Assembly: GCA_958434805.1 (NCBI GenBank)
Contig: CAUBDX010000011.1
Location: 1 to 64,000, forward strand
DNA length: 64,000 nt
Origin: an uncultured Phocaeicola sp.
GTDB taxonomy: Bacteria; Bacteroidota; Bacteroidia; Bacteroidales; Bacteroidaceae
Direction: 5' to 3'
Below, piece by piece: positions 25,948-33,431 of this stretch. Every line of letters begins with the position of its first letter. The first letter of the stretch is position 1. A program made the translations under genes and the position numbers. The notes under the pieces are model-generated. The model searched no databases, had not been told where the DNA came from, and worked only from the letters and a program-made list of their open reading frames with translations.

Positions 25948-26042
25948 ATTTGCATGATATCAGGGAGAGGAAAGCCCGGTTGACGGCGTGACACGCTTCC
26001 TGAAAGAGTTTGACAGATTGAATAACTTAAAAACTGTATGAC

Positions 26043-26210
26043 ATGGAAGAACTTTGGAACAAGCTTGGGGCTTGGGGATATGCTGTCCCTATCCTTATGT
26101 TACTCTGTTTAAATATACTCTTGTTTACTGACATCTTTGAAAAGATTATAATAAGATGTTGGGTATATCTGGAGAATATCATAAGGAAAAGAAAAATGAA
26201 ACATCCATGA
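26043..26210 (+). CDS. Small single-pass membrane protein, array member 4
   Basis: Fifty-five residues: MEELWNKLGAWGYAVPILML begins a helix, with LCLNILLFTDIFEKI, then WVYLENIIRKRKMKHP. It is the closest relative of member 2 (M(K/E)E(F/L)WNK..GW.Y..PIL...CLN; (R/K)K(R/K)MK end). The leader is the second copy of the deoxyribosyltransferase gene end. Confidence 0.65.
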   Translation: MEELWNKLGAWGYAVPILMLLCLNILLFTDIFEKIIIRCWVYLENIIRKRKMKHP

Positions 26211-26310
26211 AATAAATTGCATGATATCAGGGAGAGGAAAGACCAGCCGTCGATGTGGCACGGTTCCTGAAAGAGTCTGATCAAATAAAGAATTAAAAAA
26301 ACGATGTGAT

Positions 26311-26442
26311 ATGGGAATTATTTGGGAAAAAGCAGATTACCTGATCCGACTATTATTCATCATAGTATTAGGAATTGCATGTATACTTATAGTGATAGCC
26401 CCTCTTTATGGGGCACGGAACAATCAGCCGGAATCTGGGTAG
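26311..26442 (+). CDS. Small single-pass membrane protein, array member 5
   Basis: Forty-three residues: MGIIWEKADYLIRLLFIIVL begins one long helix (through GIACILIVIAPLYGA) with a short tail. The sequence beyond the TAG (26440-26442) stays open in frame to a TAA near 26521 and encodes a Glu/Lys-rich tail like the basic ends of the other members, so the product may have been shortened by the TAG. The leader is the third copy of the deoxyribosyltransferase gene end. Confidence 0.5.
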   Translation: MGIIWEKADYLIRLLFIIVLGIACILIVIAPLYGARNNQPESG

Positions 26443-26529
26443 GAAGGCGGAACCGGAGGACTGCCTGAAGAGGACAAGGGAAAAATGAGAAAGAAAAAGA
26501 ATGAAAATGAAAATAAAAACTAAAGCAAA

Positions 26530-26763
26530 ATGGAAAACCTGTTGAGCCATGCCGGCATTTTCTTCACAATGGCTGCCGTACTGACATTTGAGGCAATCCT
26601 TCTCCGTCTGGCTTCAGAACCGGAAGGCGGGCGGGAAGTGAAGGCACGGAAAGGGGAAAGCCACCTGGGGGCATTCATACGTGAGAACTGGTACTGGCTG
26701 CTGTTGCTGTTTTGTGCGCTAGGAGCGCTTTGCTGTGCAATACTGAGATCCTGCATGATATGA
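26530..26763 (+). CDS. Small two-pass membrane protein, array member 6
   Basis: Seventy-seven residues with two hydrophobic segments (GIFFTMAAVLTFEAILLRLA; WYWLLLLFCALGALCCAIL) separated by a charged loop (EPEGGREVKARKGES). GC-richer than the other array genes. Not obviously homologous to members 1-5 in sequence, but in line with them. The stop overlaps the next small start (ATGA). Confidence 0.55.
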   Translation: MENLLSHAGIFFTMAAVLTFEAILLRLASEPEGGREVKARKGESHLGAFIRENWYWLLLLFCALGALCCAILRSCMI

Positions 26764-26861
26764 ATCAACAGGATACCTTCATTGCTTTTTGGTGGCTGAC
26801 TGTGTGCTTATGGGCTTCTCCGCTTTCTTGCAAACAGTATATGAATACGCGGATTTTATAA
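26760..26861 (+). CDS. Possible 33-residue membrane peptide
   Basis: ATG 26760 overlaps the preceding stop and opens MNQQDTFIAFWWLTVCLWAS, then PLSCKQYMNTRIL before TAA. A short hydrophobic stretch could insert in a membrane. The coupled start is the main support; the length makes chance possible. Confidence 0.3.
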   Translation: MNQQDTFIAFWWLTVCLWASPLSCKQYMNTRIL

Positions 26862-26866
26862 GGGAG

Positions 26867-27304
26867 TCAGTAATGTGCATTGTCTTTCTCTCCTTTCTTT
26901 TCCTTGAGTATGGAAATGCCACCCGCAATGAACTGCAGCAGATACATTACCGACAGAACGGTTGAGAATAGCTTGAAACGGTTGCACTCCTCATTCAGAA
27001 AAAATAAACAAATGAAAAGACTTATCATTACTGAAGAGGAAAGCATCGCCAAAGGGGTATAGAGTATCCTTGGATACTTTACCGGACTTATCGCTGAAAG
27101 AAGAATTCCGACCCCCGTATACAAAGCGGAACTGCCCGATGTGAAAAGTACCTGTTCGTATACAGGAAGTTCCCGGAAAAAACAGGTGAAGTGAAAAAAG
27201 GTCGGGTACAGCATAAAAGTACACCCCAAGAGGCAAATAAGGATCTTGACATAAGCGGGACCTATTTCAAGATCCTTGAGCAACTGATTGAGATTTGTAT
27301 TCAT
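26867..27304 (-). CDS. Four-helix membrane protein, second copy
   Basis: One hundred and forty-five residues from ATG 27304 (MNTNLNQLLKDLEIGPAYVK); an upstream in-frame TTG is less likely. Four membrane segments in the same positions as in the 24982-25413 product, with shared motifs CLLGCTFMLYP, FFRELPVYEQ, the SSALYxGxG run and a charged C-terminus. It lies antisense just before traN, as its paralogue lies before the traN fragment. The family is unknown to me. Confidence 0.65.
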   Translation of the reverse strand: MNTNLNQLLKDLEIGPAYVKILICLLGCTFMLYPTFFHFTCFFRELPVYEQVLFTSGSSALYTGVGILLSAISPVKYPRILYTPLAMLSSSVMISLFICLFFLNEECNRFKLFSTVLSVMYLLQFIAGGISILKEKKGEKDNAHY

Positions 27305-27356
27305 AAACAAACAACTTTAAAATTAGCATACAAAGATATAGAATTGAAAGAAAACC

Positions 27357-28511
27357 ATGAAACCGAACAGAATTTACATAACAGGACTGTTCCTGTCCGT
27401 TTTCCTTTCAGGGAAAGCCCAGAGGATCGAGGAGCTTCCGGCAGTGCCCCTTCAGATCGGGTACGAGAAGACCCTGCACCTGATATTCCCTACCGAGGTG
27501 AAGTATTACAGTATCGGCGGTGACTATGTCATCGGTGAGAAAGTCGGGAACTGCCCGGAGATCATACGCCTGAAAGCGGCCGAGGAGAATTTCCCGGGTG
27601 AGACTACCCTGTCGGTGGTGACAGCCGACACGAAGTTCTACTCCTATGCCATCAGCTATAACGCCCACCCGGTGGAGAGCTATGTGCGTGTGGACGGCCA
27701 GGCACCCGCGCCCCATACACTGCCGGTGGGAAAGGACAGGCAGATGTTCCTCATTTTCCCGGCCGGAATCACCTATGTGGACTATGGCAGTACAAATGTG
27801 GAGGTTGAAAAGGCCGAGGGAGTGGACAACATCCTGGCAGTGAAAGCCACCGGAGAGTTTACGGAAGACACGAACATCTCGGCAGTGGTCGAAGGGGGGA
27901 AATTCTACACTTTCAATCTCCATTATGCCCCTTTCCCGGAACGTTTCAGCTTTGTCATTGACAAGGAAAAGACGCAAAGGGTGGCCATCCTTGACGAGAG
28001 GGAACGGTCAAGCGAACAGAAGGAAAGGATCAGGCAGGCAATCTCGAAGAGGATTCCCCTGGACCTGGGACTGAAGGACAAGAACGCCGGCATGGAGTTC
28101 GAGGTCGGAAACATCTTCATCGACGGGGACATCCTGCTGCTGCGAATGACGCTGACAAACCGCACACAGATAGGCTATACGACGGATTTCATGCGGTTCT
28201 ATATCCAGGATGCAAAGATTCACAAGAAGACGGCGGTGCAGCAGATCGAGCAGAACATCCTGTTCGCTTTCGACTACCCGGAGGAGATACCTGCACATGA
28301 GAGCCGGACGTTCACGGTGGCCATGAACAAGTTTACCATTCCTGACAAGAAAAGGCTCATCATCGAGATCCAGGAGAGAAACGGCGGCCGGCACTTTCTG
28401 TACAAACTTAAAAACAAGTCACTTCTGGGAGCGGAGGAAGTGTTCAGAAGCCTGCAGGAGCAGAAAACGGAAGATGAAGCGGACAGGATATTAAGGAGGA
28501 TATCCAGATGA
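27357..28511 (+). CDS. traN: TraN (DUF4138, VirB9-type) with duplicated N-terminal domain
   Basis: Three hundred and eighty-four residues with a signal peptide (LFLSVFLSGKAQ). The DUF4138/TraN C-terminal half is clear (LDLGLKDKNAGMEFEVGNIF; MTLTNRTQIGYTTDFMRFYI; a final LIIEIQERNGGRHF). Unusually, two similar blocks precede it: LHLIFPTEVKYYSIGGDYV...FYSYAISYNAHP (about 38-104) and MFLIFPAGITYVDYGSTNV...FYTFNLHYAPFP (about 125-195), a tandem copy of the VirB9-like N-domain. VirB9 proteins build the outer-membrane part of the channel. The stop overlaps the M23 gene start. Confidence 0.82.
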   Translation: MKPNRIYITGLFLSVFLSGKAQRIEELPAVPLQIGYEKTLHLIFPTEVKYYSIGGDYVIGEKVGNCPEIIRLKAAEENFPGETTLSVVTADTKFYSYAISYNAHPVESYVRVDGQAPAPHTLPVGKDRQMFLIFPAGITYVDYGSTNVEVEKAEGVDNILAVKATGEFTEDTNISAVVEGGKFYTFNLHYAPFPERFSFVIDKEKTQRVAILDERERSSEQKERIRQAISKRIPLDLGLKDKNAGMEFEVGNIFIDGDILLLRMTLTNRTQIGYTTDFMRFYIQDAKIHKKTAVQQIEQNILFAFDYPEEIPAHESRTFTVAMNKFTIPDKKRLIIEIQERNGGRHFLYKLKNKSLLGAEEVFRSLQEQKTEDEADRILRRISR

Positions 28512-29068
28512 AACTGCTGATGCTCATATTGTTCTTCCCCTTTTCTTTCGAGGGGGAAAACGGAAGGGAACTGCTCGATACGGCACTGGAAAAATGCAGC
28601 CGTCTGGAAAGCCTGGAAGCTTGCCGGGACATACTTTACCGGTACGGGGTGGCAGACAGGCTCCCTCTGTCATGTCCCCTGAAAGACAAGTTCAGGATAA
28701 GCAGCCCGTATGGAGGCAGGATTCATCCCATAACGGGAAAACATAGTTTTCATTCGGGAGTCGATATGGCGGTGGAGCTGGCCGCACCGGTCCATGCCAC
28801 CGCTTCCGGTACGGTCGTTTTCGCAGGAAGGAAGGGAGGCTATGGAAGATGCGTCATCATACGGCATTCCTACGGCTTTGAAACGCTTTACGCACATCTG
28901 GCAGCTTACTATACGACGGAGGGCAAAAAGCTCGGGAAAGGGGCTGTTATCGGCTTTGCCGGGAGCACGGGCAGAAGCACAGGCTATCATCTGCATTATG
29001 AGATAAGAAAGAACGGTAGAACTATAAAACCATACTGGTATGGATATGACAATTCAGGAAGAGATTGA
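28508..29068 (+). CDS. M23 peptidase, T4SS-associated peptidoglycan hydrolase
   Basis: One hundred and eighty-six residues. A short N-terminal signal-like stretch (LLMLILFFPFSF) and a helical segment are followed by a complete lysostaphin-type domain: SPYGGRIHPITGKHSFHSGVD with zinc ligands His82 and Asp86, a GTVVFAGRKGGYGRCVIIRH core, and HLHYE with catalytic His161 and ligand His163. It probably opens the cell wall locally for the transfer apparatus, in place of the lytic transglycosylase used by other systems. Overlaps traN by 4 nt. Confidence 0.88.
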   Translation: MKLLMLILFFPFSFEGENGRELLDTALEKCSRLESLEACRDILYRYGVADRLPLSCPLKDKFRISSPYGGRIHPITGKHSFHSGVDMAVELAAPVHATASGTVVFAGRKGGYGRCVIIRHSYGFETLYAHLAAYYTTEGKKLGKGAVIGFAGSTGRSTGYHLHYEIRKNGRTIKPYWYGYDNSGRD

Positions 29069-29381
29069 ACAGCTTGTATTAAGATGCATCGCCGCCGACG
29101 GGCTGAAGGCATGCCCGAAGGATATTTCCTTTCTTGAGAAATACAGGCTGAAGAACCTGTACTTCCTCTCCGTGAGGTATCGGATGGAAGGAACTGACTG
29201 CCCGGAACTTGACCGGAGGGCGGAGGGGCTGATCAGATGGAACATTTATTCCACGGATTTCCCGCTCCTTCGCCGGGTGTATGCCAGGGAGGGAAAGGAG
29301 GCGTTGATGAGATGCCTGTACCTGGAGGAGGGGTATTTCCGCAGATTCCTGGAACAGACCGGACTGGAGGAGAGGATATGA
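29046..29381 (+). CDS. Hypothetical T4SS-operon protein
   Basis: About 111 residues from ATG 29046 (29040 also possible); overlaps the M23 gene by over 20 nt. Helical, acidic and soluble, with IEQLVLRCIAADGLKACPKD and SVRYRMEGTDCPELDRR; no signal peptide. Family unrecognised. Overlapping genes on both sides (the next start overlaps its stop, ATGA) place it in the transfer operon. Confidence 0.55.
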   Translation: MTIQEEIEQLVLRCIAADGLKACPKDISFLEKYRLKNLYFLSVRYRMEGTDCPELDRRAEGLIRWNIYSTDFPLLRRVYAREGKEALMRCLYLEEGYFRRFLEQTGLEERI

Positions 29382-29656
29382 CGAGCCTTTCCGTTGTCAG
29401 CTACATAGAACGGATCAACCGGATGTACAGGCTGATCCGAAAGGAAAGTACCGGCAGCCGTGCGGAACTGGCCGGCAGGATGCGGGTGAGTGAACGGACC
29501 GTCAGCAACTACCTGGAGGAACTCCGGCTGATGGGGGCTGACATAAGGTTCAGCAAGACACGCAATACTTATTATTTTTTCAACCGGTTCGTGCTTTATG
29601 CGACGTTCGAAGCCCGCATCGATGCCGACGTGCTGGACGATAAGAAAAAGAAATGA
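29378..29656 (+). CDS. Winged-helix (HTH_11/DeoR-like) regulator, small
   Basis: Ninety-two residues. Residues 9-70 read as a helix-turn-helix of the HTH_11 type: YIERINRMYRLIRKESTGSR, AELAGRMRVSERTVSNYLEEL, then a wing (GADIRFSKTRNTYYFF). It ends with a charged tail (DDKKKK). It is the terminal gene of the tra transcript and is a candidate local regulator, but it has no sensory domain. Confidence 0.75.
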   Translation: MTSLSVVSYIERINRMYRLIRKESTGSRAELAGRMRVSERTVSNYLEELRLMGADIRFSKTRNTYYFFNRFVLYATFEARIDADVLDDKKKK

Positions 29657-29695
29657 TACATACAATTATAATAAACCTTTAAAAAAGAATGAAGT

Positions 29696-30757
29696 ATGAA
29701 ACAAGTTAAATTTTTACTGTTGGCGGCGTTCGTGGCCATGTTCACAGGCTGCCAGAATGAGGAGATAATGGAACAGGATTCTGAAAAGGACGAACCGGTC
29801 CCTACCGGTGATACACGTATCATCATCGAAGGCGAGGGGATGCTGGAAACCTCAGCCCGCTCTTCAGACGGAAGGGTTGATTTTACCGGGGGGTATGCCA
29901 CTGGAGCAGGACTGTATGACGGACGCAAAAATGTTCCTGTTGAAGCCCATCCTGATGCAGGATATGAGGTGAACTATTTTTATGGAGGGCCGGCTAATCA
30001 ACCTAAGAAATACGATTATGCACAATCCGGGACTTCAGAGTTCGATGTTGACTTAGGAGGTCAGGACCATACTTTCCATTGTGGATTCAAGGAAAAAAAA
30101 CGCACACTGACGATCAATGCAGGTGAAGGCGGAACAACTAATCCGAAAGGAACAATGGAATATCAGGTGGAAAAGCCGATCAGTATTACGGCTACTCCGG
30201 AGAGTGAGTATGAATTTACAGGCTGGACAATTATAGGTGGTGATGTAACTATCGAAAATCCAGGCAGTTCAACCACTACCGCCACCCTGCATGGTTCCAA
30301 CAGTACTATTACAGCCAATTTCAAGCAATCCATAAGAAGTATCACGATTAATTTGGATAGTTTTTACAGCTCAACTTCAAGTACGAACAGTGGTAAAAGT
30401 TATGAATATTTGACCGTGTCATCCACAGATTGTTCCGGTATAGTATGCAGGATATATGGACAGACCAAAAATGACATGGACAATATGGATGAAGTAAGCT
30501 ATCCTGTGCAAATAGAGCAGAACCAAAAGGTTATGTATGCATATTCAGAATGGGAAACGATTAACCAGGATGGAGATACACGAGAGAAGAGTGCCACTCC
30601 GCAGTCTTTTGATATTATAATAGACAATGCTGTGGTTCTTTCAAACGTCAAATCACCATCAGGCAAGCAAACTCTTGATTTCAGTGAGTTTGATGGTAAG
30701 GAAATATCAGGTATTGGATATAAGATAACTTTCCAATTCACTCCCCATTGGGAATAG
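29696..30757 (+). CDS. Surface lipoprotein with InlB-type beta repeats
   Basis: Three hundred and fifty-three residues; lipobox Cys19 (AMFTGC) followed by acidic residues (QNEEIMEQDSEKDE), a surface-export-like signal in Bacteroidetes. Two beta-repeat units are visible: FTGGYATGAGLYDGRKNVPV...GYEVNYFY and the LTINAGEGGTTNPKGTMEYQ...YEFTGWTIIGG unit, similar to the repeat in the fimbrillin at 15670. The C-terminal 140 residues are beta-rich without a recognised family. It may be an adhesin or exclusion-type surface protein of the element. Confidence 0.65.
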   Translation: MKQVKFLLLAAFVAMFTGCQNEEIMEQDSEKDEPVPTGDTRIIIEGEGMLETSARSSDGRVDFTGGYATGAGLYDGRKNVPVEAHPDAGYEVNYFYGGPANQPKKYDYAQSGTSEFDVDLGGQDHTFHCGFKEKKRTLTINAGEGGTTNPKGTMEYQVEKPISITATPESEYEFTGWTIIGGDVTIENPGSSTTTATLHGSNSTITANFKQSIRSITINLDSFYSSTSSTNSGKSYEYLTVSSTDCSGIVCRIYGQTKNDMDNMDEVSYPVQIEQNQKVMYAYSEWETINQDGDTREKSATPQSFDIIIDNAVVLSNVKSPSGKQTLDFSEFDGKEISGIGYKITFQFTPHWE

Positions 30758-31090
30758 AAACAATAAAGAGAATGGAACAAAACCGAATATCCGAGAAAGT
30801 GAAGGATTATAATAGATAAATATGAAATAGCCCTGTCATTACTCTAAATGAGAGTGTGGCAAGGCTATTCTCATTGCAGACGAAAAGGAGTAAAAATCGG
30901 ATTGGAAGAACTTTTAGAGATTTTATTGATAAAAACATCTTTAAACTCCTTATGCAAATAAATAACAGAATCTTTTTCTACCAGGCGAGGCACATTATTA
31001 TAAGATGTTATAATAATACATTTTGATAGTATAACTTTTCTATACTATCATTAATAATCACATATCTTAGCCGATCTGCCATTTCTTTTG
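30758..31090. other. Gene-free AT-rich boundary between the tra region and cargo 1
   Basis: No convincing gene. A long hairpin spans 30826-30869 (AATAGCC / GGCTATT outside, TGTC / GGCA and ACTCT / AGAGT inside) and probably terminates the upstream operon. Two perfect palindromes follow: ATTATTATAA / TTATAATAAT at 30994-31017 and TGATAGTATA / TATACTATCA at 31024-31050, close to where the glycan-locus sequence begins. Confidence 0.6.
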
Positions 31091-31634
31091 GTACAACTGG
31101 GCAGTTATGAGCTTTCTACAGAGTCTGCTGATTATTCTCCATAGACTTTCCTGTGCGAAGCTTAGGCGGCAACACTGGCCATAAATCGTACGGTCCTAGC
31201 GGTAATTACCGACTTTTCGTTACACTAAGCCATGTCGTAGCAAAAAGCCTTTGATAAGGGATTTCGTCTTGCACAGGTTATCTTGAAGCAGATATACGGA
31301 GGAAGTGCTTGCTGGAATCGCCTGTTTACGTGAAGCATATCATCGGAGGAAATACTATTCGGATTCGTTGTAGGGAAATAGGAAAGAGATTCGCTTCAAA
31401 TGAGAATCGGAGCGGTTTTTTGTAGCAGACAGTGACCGGATATTTTATCCAACTACTGCCACAGTCCGTAAAAAAGAAGTATGGGTGCAATCTTCTGAGG
31501 TACTCCATCCCGTAGCTATGCACTATAATTGGGCAGGTACTACTCACAATAACCTTTTTCCTAGGTTCGGTCTGCTAGTGACTCCTTTTCGCACCGACCA
31601 TTGGCAGAAACAGGGAACAGAAGACTCAGATTAA
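31091..31634 (+). pseudogene. C-terminal relic of a sialate O-acetylesterase (SGNH/SASA family)
   Basis: Reading across frames gives a degraded esterase: VQLGSYELSTESADYSP, stop, TFLCEA, stop, AATLAINRTVLAVITDFSL; then in another frame FDKGFRLAQVILKQIYGG; then SPVYVKHIIGGNTIRIRC and REIGKRFASNENRSG; then, after a frameshift at the T6 run near 31419, FVADSDRIFYPTTATVRKKE and a VAMHYNWAG...GLLVTPFRTDHW end. These match, in order, the conserved YVQLA, REAQ, LAVTTD, HRLA, GNTIRI, FYPA, VRYAWA and PASPFRTDDW stations of the family. It converges on the sigma gene. It would have acted on acetylated sialic acids of mucin, fitting this locus. Confidence 0.75.
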
Positions 31635-32179
31635 AAGCGCATGAAGAGCACAAAGAACGGAAGATTATCTCGGATAAATTTCAAGGCTAAGGTAATCTGA
31701 CGTTCCACGGCTTTTTCTGTTATGGCACACTGTTCTGCTATCTGCTTATTGCTTAGGTGCAGTTCGCGGCTCATGCGGAAAATACGTTGCCGATTAGCAG
31801 GTAGTTGGACTACTAGCTTATCAATATACCTCTTTAAATCCCGTGCATCCAGTTCTTCTTCTATACTATAACCTTCTTCCATGCTTTGCAATACAGTCAT
31901 TTTAAAATTGAGTTCATTAAAATAACGCCTTGAATAATTAAATATGATGTTGCGGGTAATAATAAAGAGATAACCGTCAAAATTCTTGCTGTTGTCAAAG
32001 GTTTCTCTTGCCTCCCAAACATGCAGAAAAACGTCTTGCACAGCTTCTGAGATTTCGGAAGAAGAGGTCAAATAGAGCCGAGCAAAATGATAAACCTTTT
32101 GCCAATAATGGTTATACAGCCAGGCAAATGCTTCTTCATCACCTGCCTTCATTCTATTTAGTATCACTTTCTCTTTCAT
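31631..32179 (-). CDS. ECF sigma factor (FecI-like) of the glycan locus
   Basis: One hundred and eighty-two residues: region 2 (FAWLYNHYWQKVYHFARLYL; SEAVQDVFLHVWEARETFD; YLFIITRNIIFNYSRR) and region 4 (LPANRQRIFRMSRELHLSNK, then a QIAEQCAITEKAVERQITLA helix-turn-helix). It is transcribed away from the fecR-type gene. Such pairs switch on the adjacent susCD operon when the SusC STN domain signals ligand import. Confidence 0.9.
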   Translation of the reverse strand: MKEKVILNRMKAGDEEAFAWLYNHYWQKVYHFARLYLTSSSEISEAVQDVFLHVWEARETFDNSKNFDGYLFIITRNIIFNYSRRYFNELNFKMTVLQSMEEGYSIEEELDARDLKRYIDKLVVQLPANRQRIFRMSRELHLSNKQIAEQCAITEKAVERQITLALKFIRDNLPFFVLFMRF

Positions 32180-32463
32180 TTATTTAGGAATACAACCACA
32201 AAGTTATAAAAATTAATTAATTAAAAAATGATTAATTAAAAAAAACTTAAGCCTTTTATTTGACTAAACGGTAAAAAGGCACGTTTACGTTCTTTTTTTC
32301 AAGTGGTGTTAAAAACAACTACTTTTTTTGATTTTATAAGCGCAATGACATATAGATATTTATAAAATTCTAATCAGAAAAATATTTTTTTCAAATCCGA
32401 TGTGGGGGGAAAAGGGTTTCAGGTGTATTTATTATAGATGCACGTAAAAAGATATTTATAGGT
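32180..32463. promoter_or_regulatory. Divergent control region between sigma and anti-sigma genes
   Basis: The 284-nt AT-rich interval separates the oppositely transcribed sigma and fecR-type genes and must hold both promoters. I cannot point to a confident TAnnTTTG element for the fecR side. The operon promoter may be the target of the ECF sigma itself. Confidence 0.4.
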
Positions 32464-33417
32464 ATGAAAATTGATAATAGAAAAACGTTCATAAAAAGAT
32501 TGCTCTCAGGGACGATGTCCAAAGAGCAACGCAAGATATTTATCCAATTGGATGAGATAGATTTTCAGCTTAGAAAACAATGGGACGAAGCGGGCAATGA
32601 GTCCATTGATTGGCAAATGAAAGAGCAAATTTGGAGAAACATCAAAAATAAACAAGATAATAAAAACCGAAGATTCTTTCAAATGTTTCCCAAATGGCAA
32701 ATGATAGCTGCAACGGTGACCCTCTTGTTGATCACGTCTGCTGGATTGTGGTTTGCCAAACAACAAGCCGGTTGTGTGAATGACTTTATTGAAGTGACTG
32801 CACAGGAATCCCAACTGTACACATTGCCAGACAGTTCGAAAGTATGGATGCAGAAAGGAAGTAGTCTGCGATATGCCAAGGCATTTCTCAAGGACCGAAA
32901 AGTCTGGCTGAAGGGGAATTCATTCTTTGAGGTAATGCGTCAGAATGGGGTTCCATTTCAAGTCTACATTAATCAGGGCATGATAGAAGTAAAAGGAACC
33001 AGCTTTGATATTCACCAGAATCAAAACCAGCAGACAAATGAAATTATTTTGTTTTGTGGAAAGGTGGATTTTACAGCGGAAAATCATGAAACCATTGAAA
33101 TGCAACCATTTCAAAAATTAACATATTATATTAAGAAGGATAATATAACAAAGGAATGGTTGAGAAATATTAAATACAAAAATGGCAGTCTTCAGTTTAC
33201 GAATCTTCCCTTGAAACAATTGATTGAGACAATCAACAGCAGGTATAACAGTAACATCAAGTTGGAAGGAATCAACCTTAAACAACAGTCTGCCTTTACA
33301 GGAAAAATCCGCTTAGAAGAATCACTGAAAGATGTCTTACAGAAAATTTGTTATAGTCTTAGTCTCGAAATGAAAGCAAATGGTAATGAGATAATTATTT
33401 ATAAAAACAATCATTAA
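32464..33417 (+). CDS. FecR-type anti-sigma factor
   Basis: Three hundred and seventeen residues: cytoplasmic N-terminal domain (1-75), one membrane helix (IAATVTLLLITSAGLWFA, about 81-98), a FecR domain (LYTLPDSSKVWMQKGSSLRY; VKGTSFDIHQN; ILFCGKVDFTAEN) and a DUF4974 C-terminal domain (LRNIKYKNGSLQFTNLPLKQ; SLSLEMKANGNEIIIY). It should hold the divergent sigma inactive until SusC signals. It ends 14 nt before susC. Confidence 0.9.
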   Translation: MKIDNRKTFIKRLLSGTMSKEQRKIFIQLDEIDFQLRKQWDEAGNESIDWQMKEQIWRNIKNKQDNKNRRFFQMFPKWQMIAATVTLLLITSAGLWFAKQQAGCVNDFIEVTAQESQLYTLPDSSKVWMQKGSSLRYAKAFLKDRKVWLKGNSFFEVMRQNGVPFQVYINQGMIEVKGTSFDIHQNQNQQTNEIILFCGKVDFTAENHETIEMQPFQKLTYYIKKDNITKEWLRNIKYKNGSLQFTNLPLKQLIETINSRYNSNIKLEGINLKQQSAFTGKIRLEESLKDVLQKICYSLSLEMKANGNEIIIYKNNH

Positions 33418-33431
33418 AACAAGTAAACCTA

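Larger units (their letters stand above)
24481..26310 (+). repeat. Dispersed duplicated junction segments in the traM-traN interval
   Basis: Family A is the 3' end of the deoxyribosyltransferase-like gene plus the leader of a small gene. It occurs at 24481-24547, 25983-26042 and 26249-26310, sharing the GTGGCACGCTTCCTGAA-type core and ending just before an ATG. Copies 2 and 3 also share TTGCATGATATCAGGGAGAG upstream (25950 and 26217 areas). Family B (ATTATAAACGGACTCTGAAA, then GACAATAACGAATGATGAAA) occurs at 24738-24802 and 25704-25767, again ending at a small-gene ATG. Each repeat therefore marks a cassette boundary. Confidence 0.85.

Noticed and set aside
31170..31230. GTACGGTCCTAGCGGTAA, which recalls a conserved 23S rRNA segment
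   Set aside because: Flanking sequence does not continue as rRNA, and the same bases read as the LAVITD station of the decayed sialate esterase.
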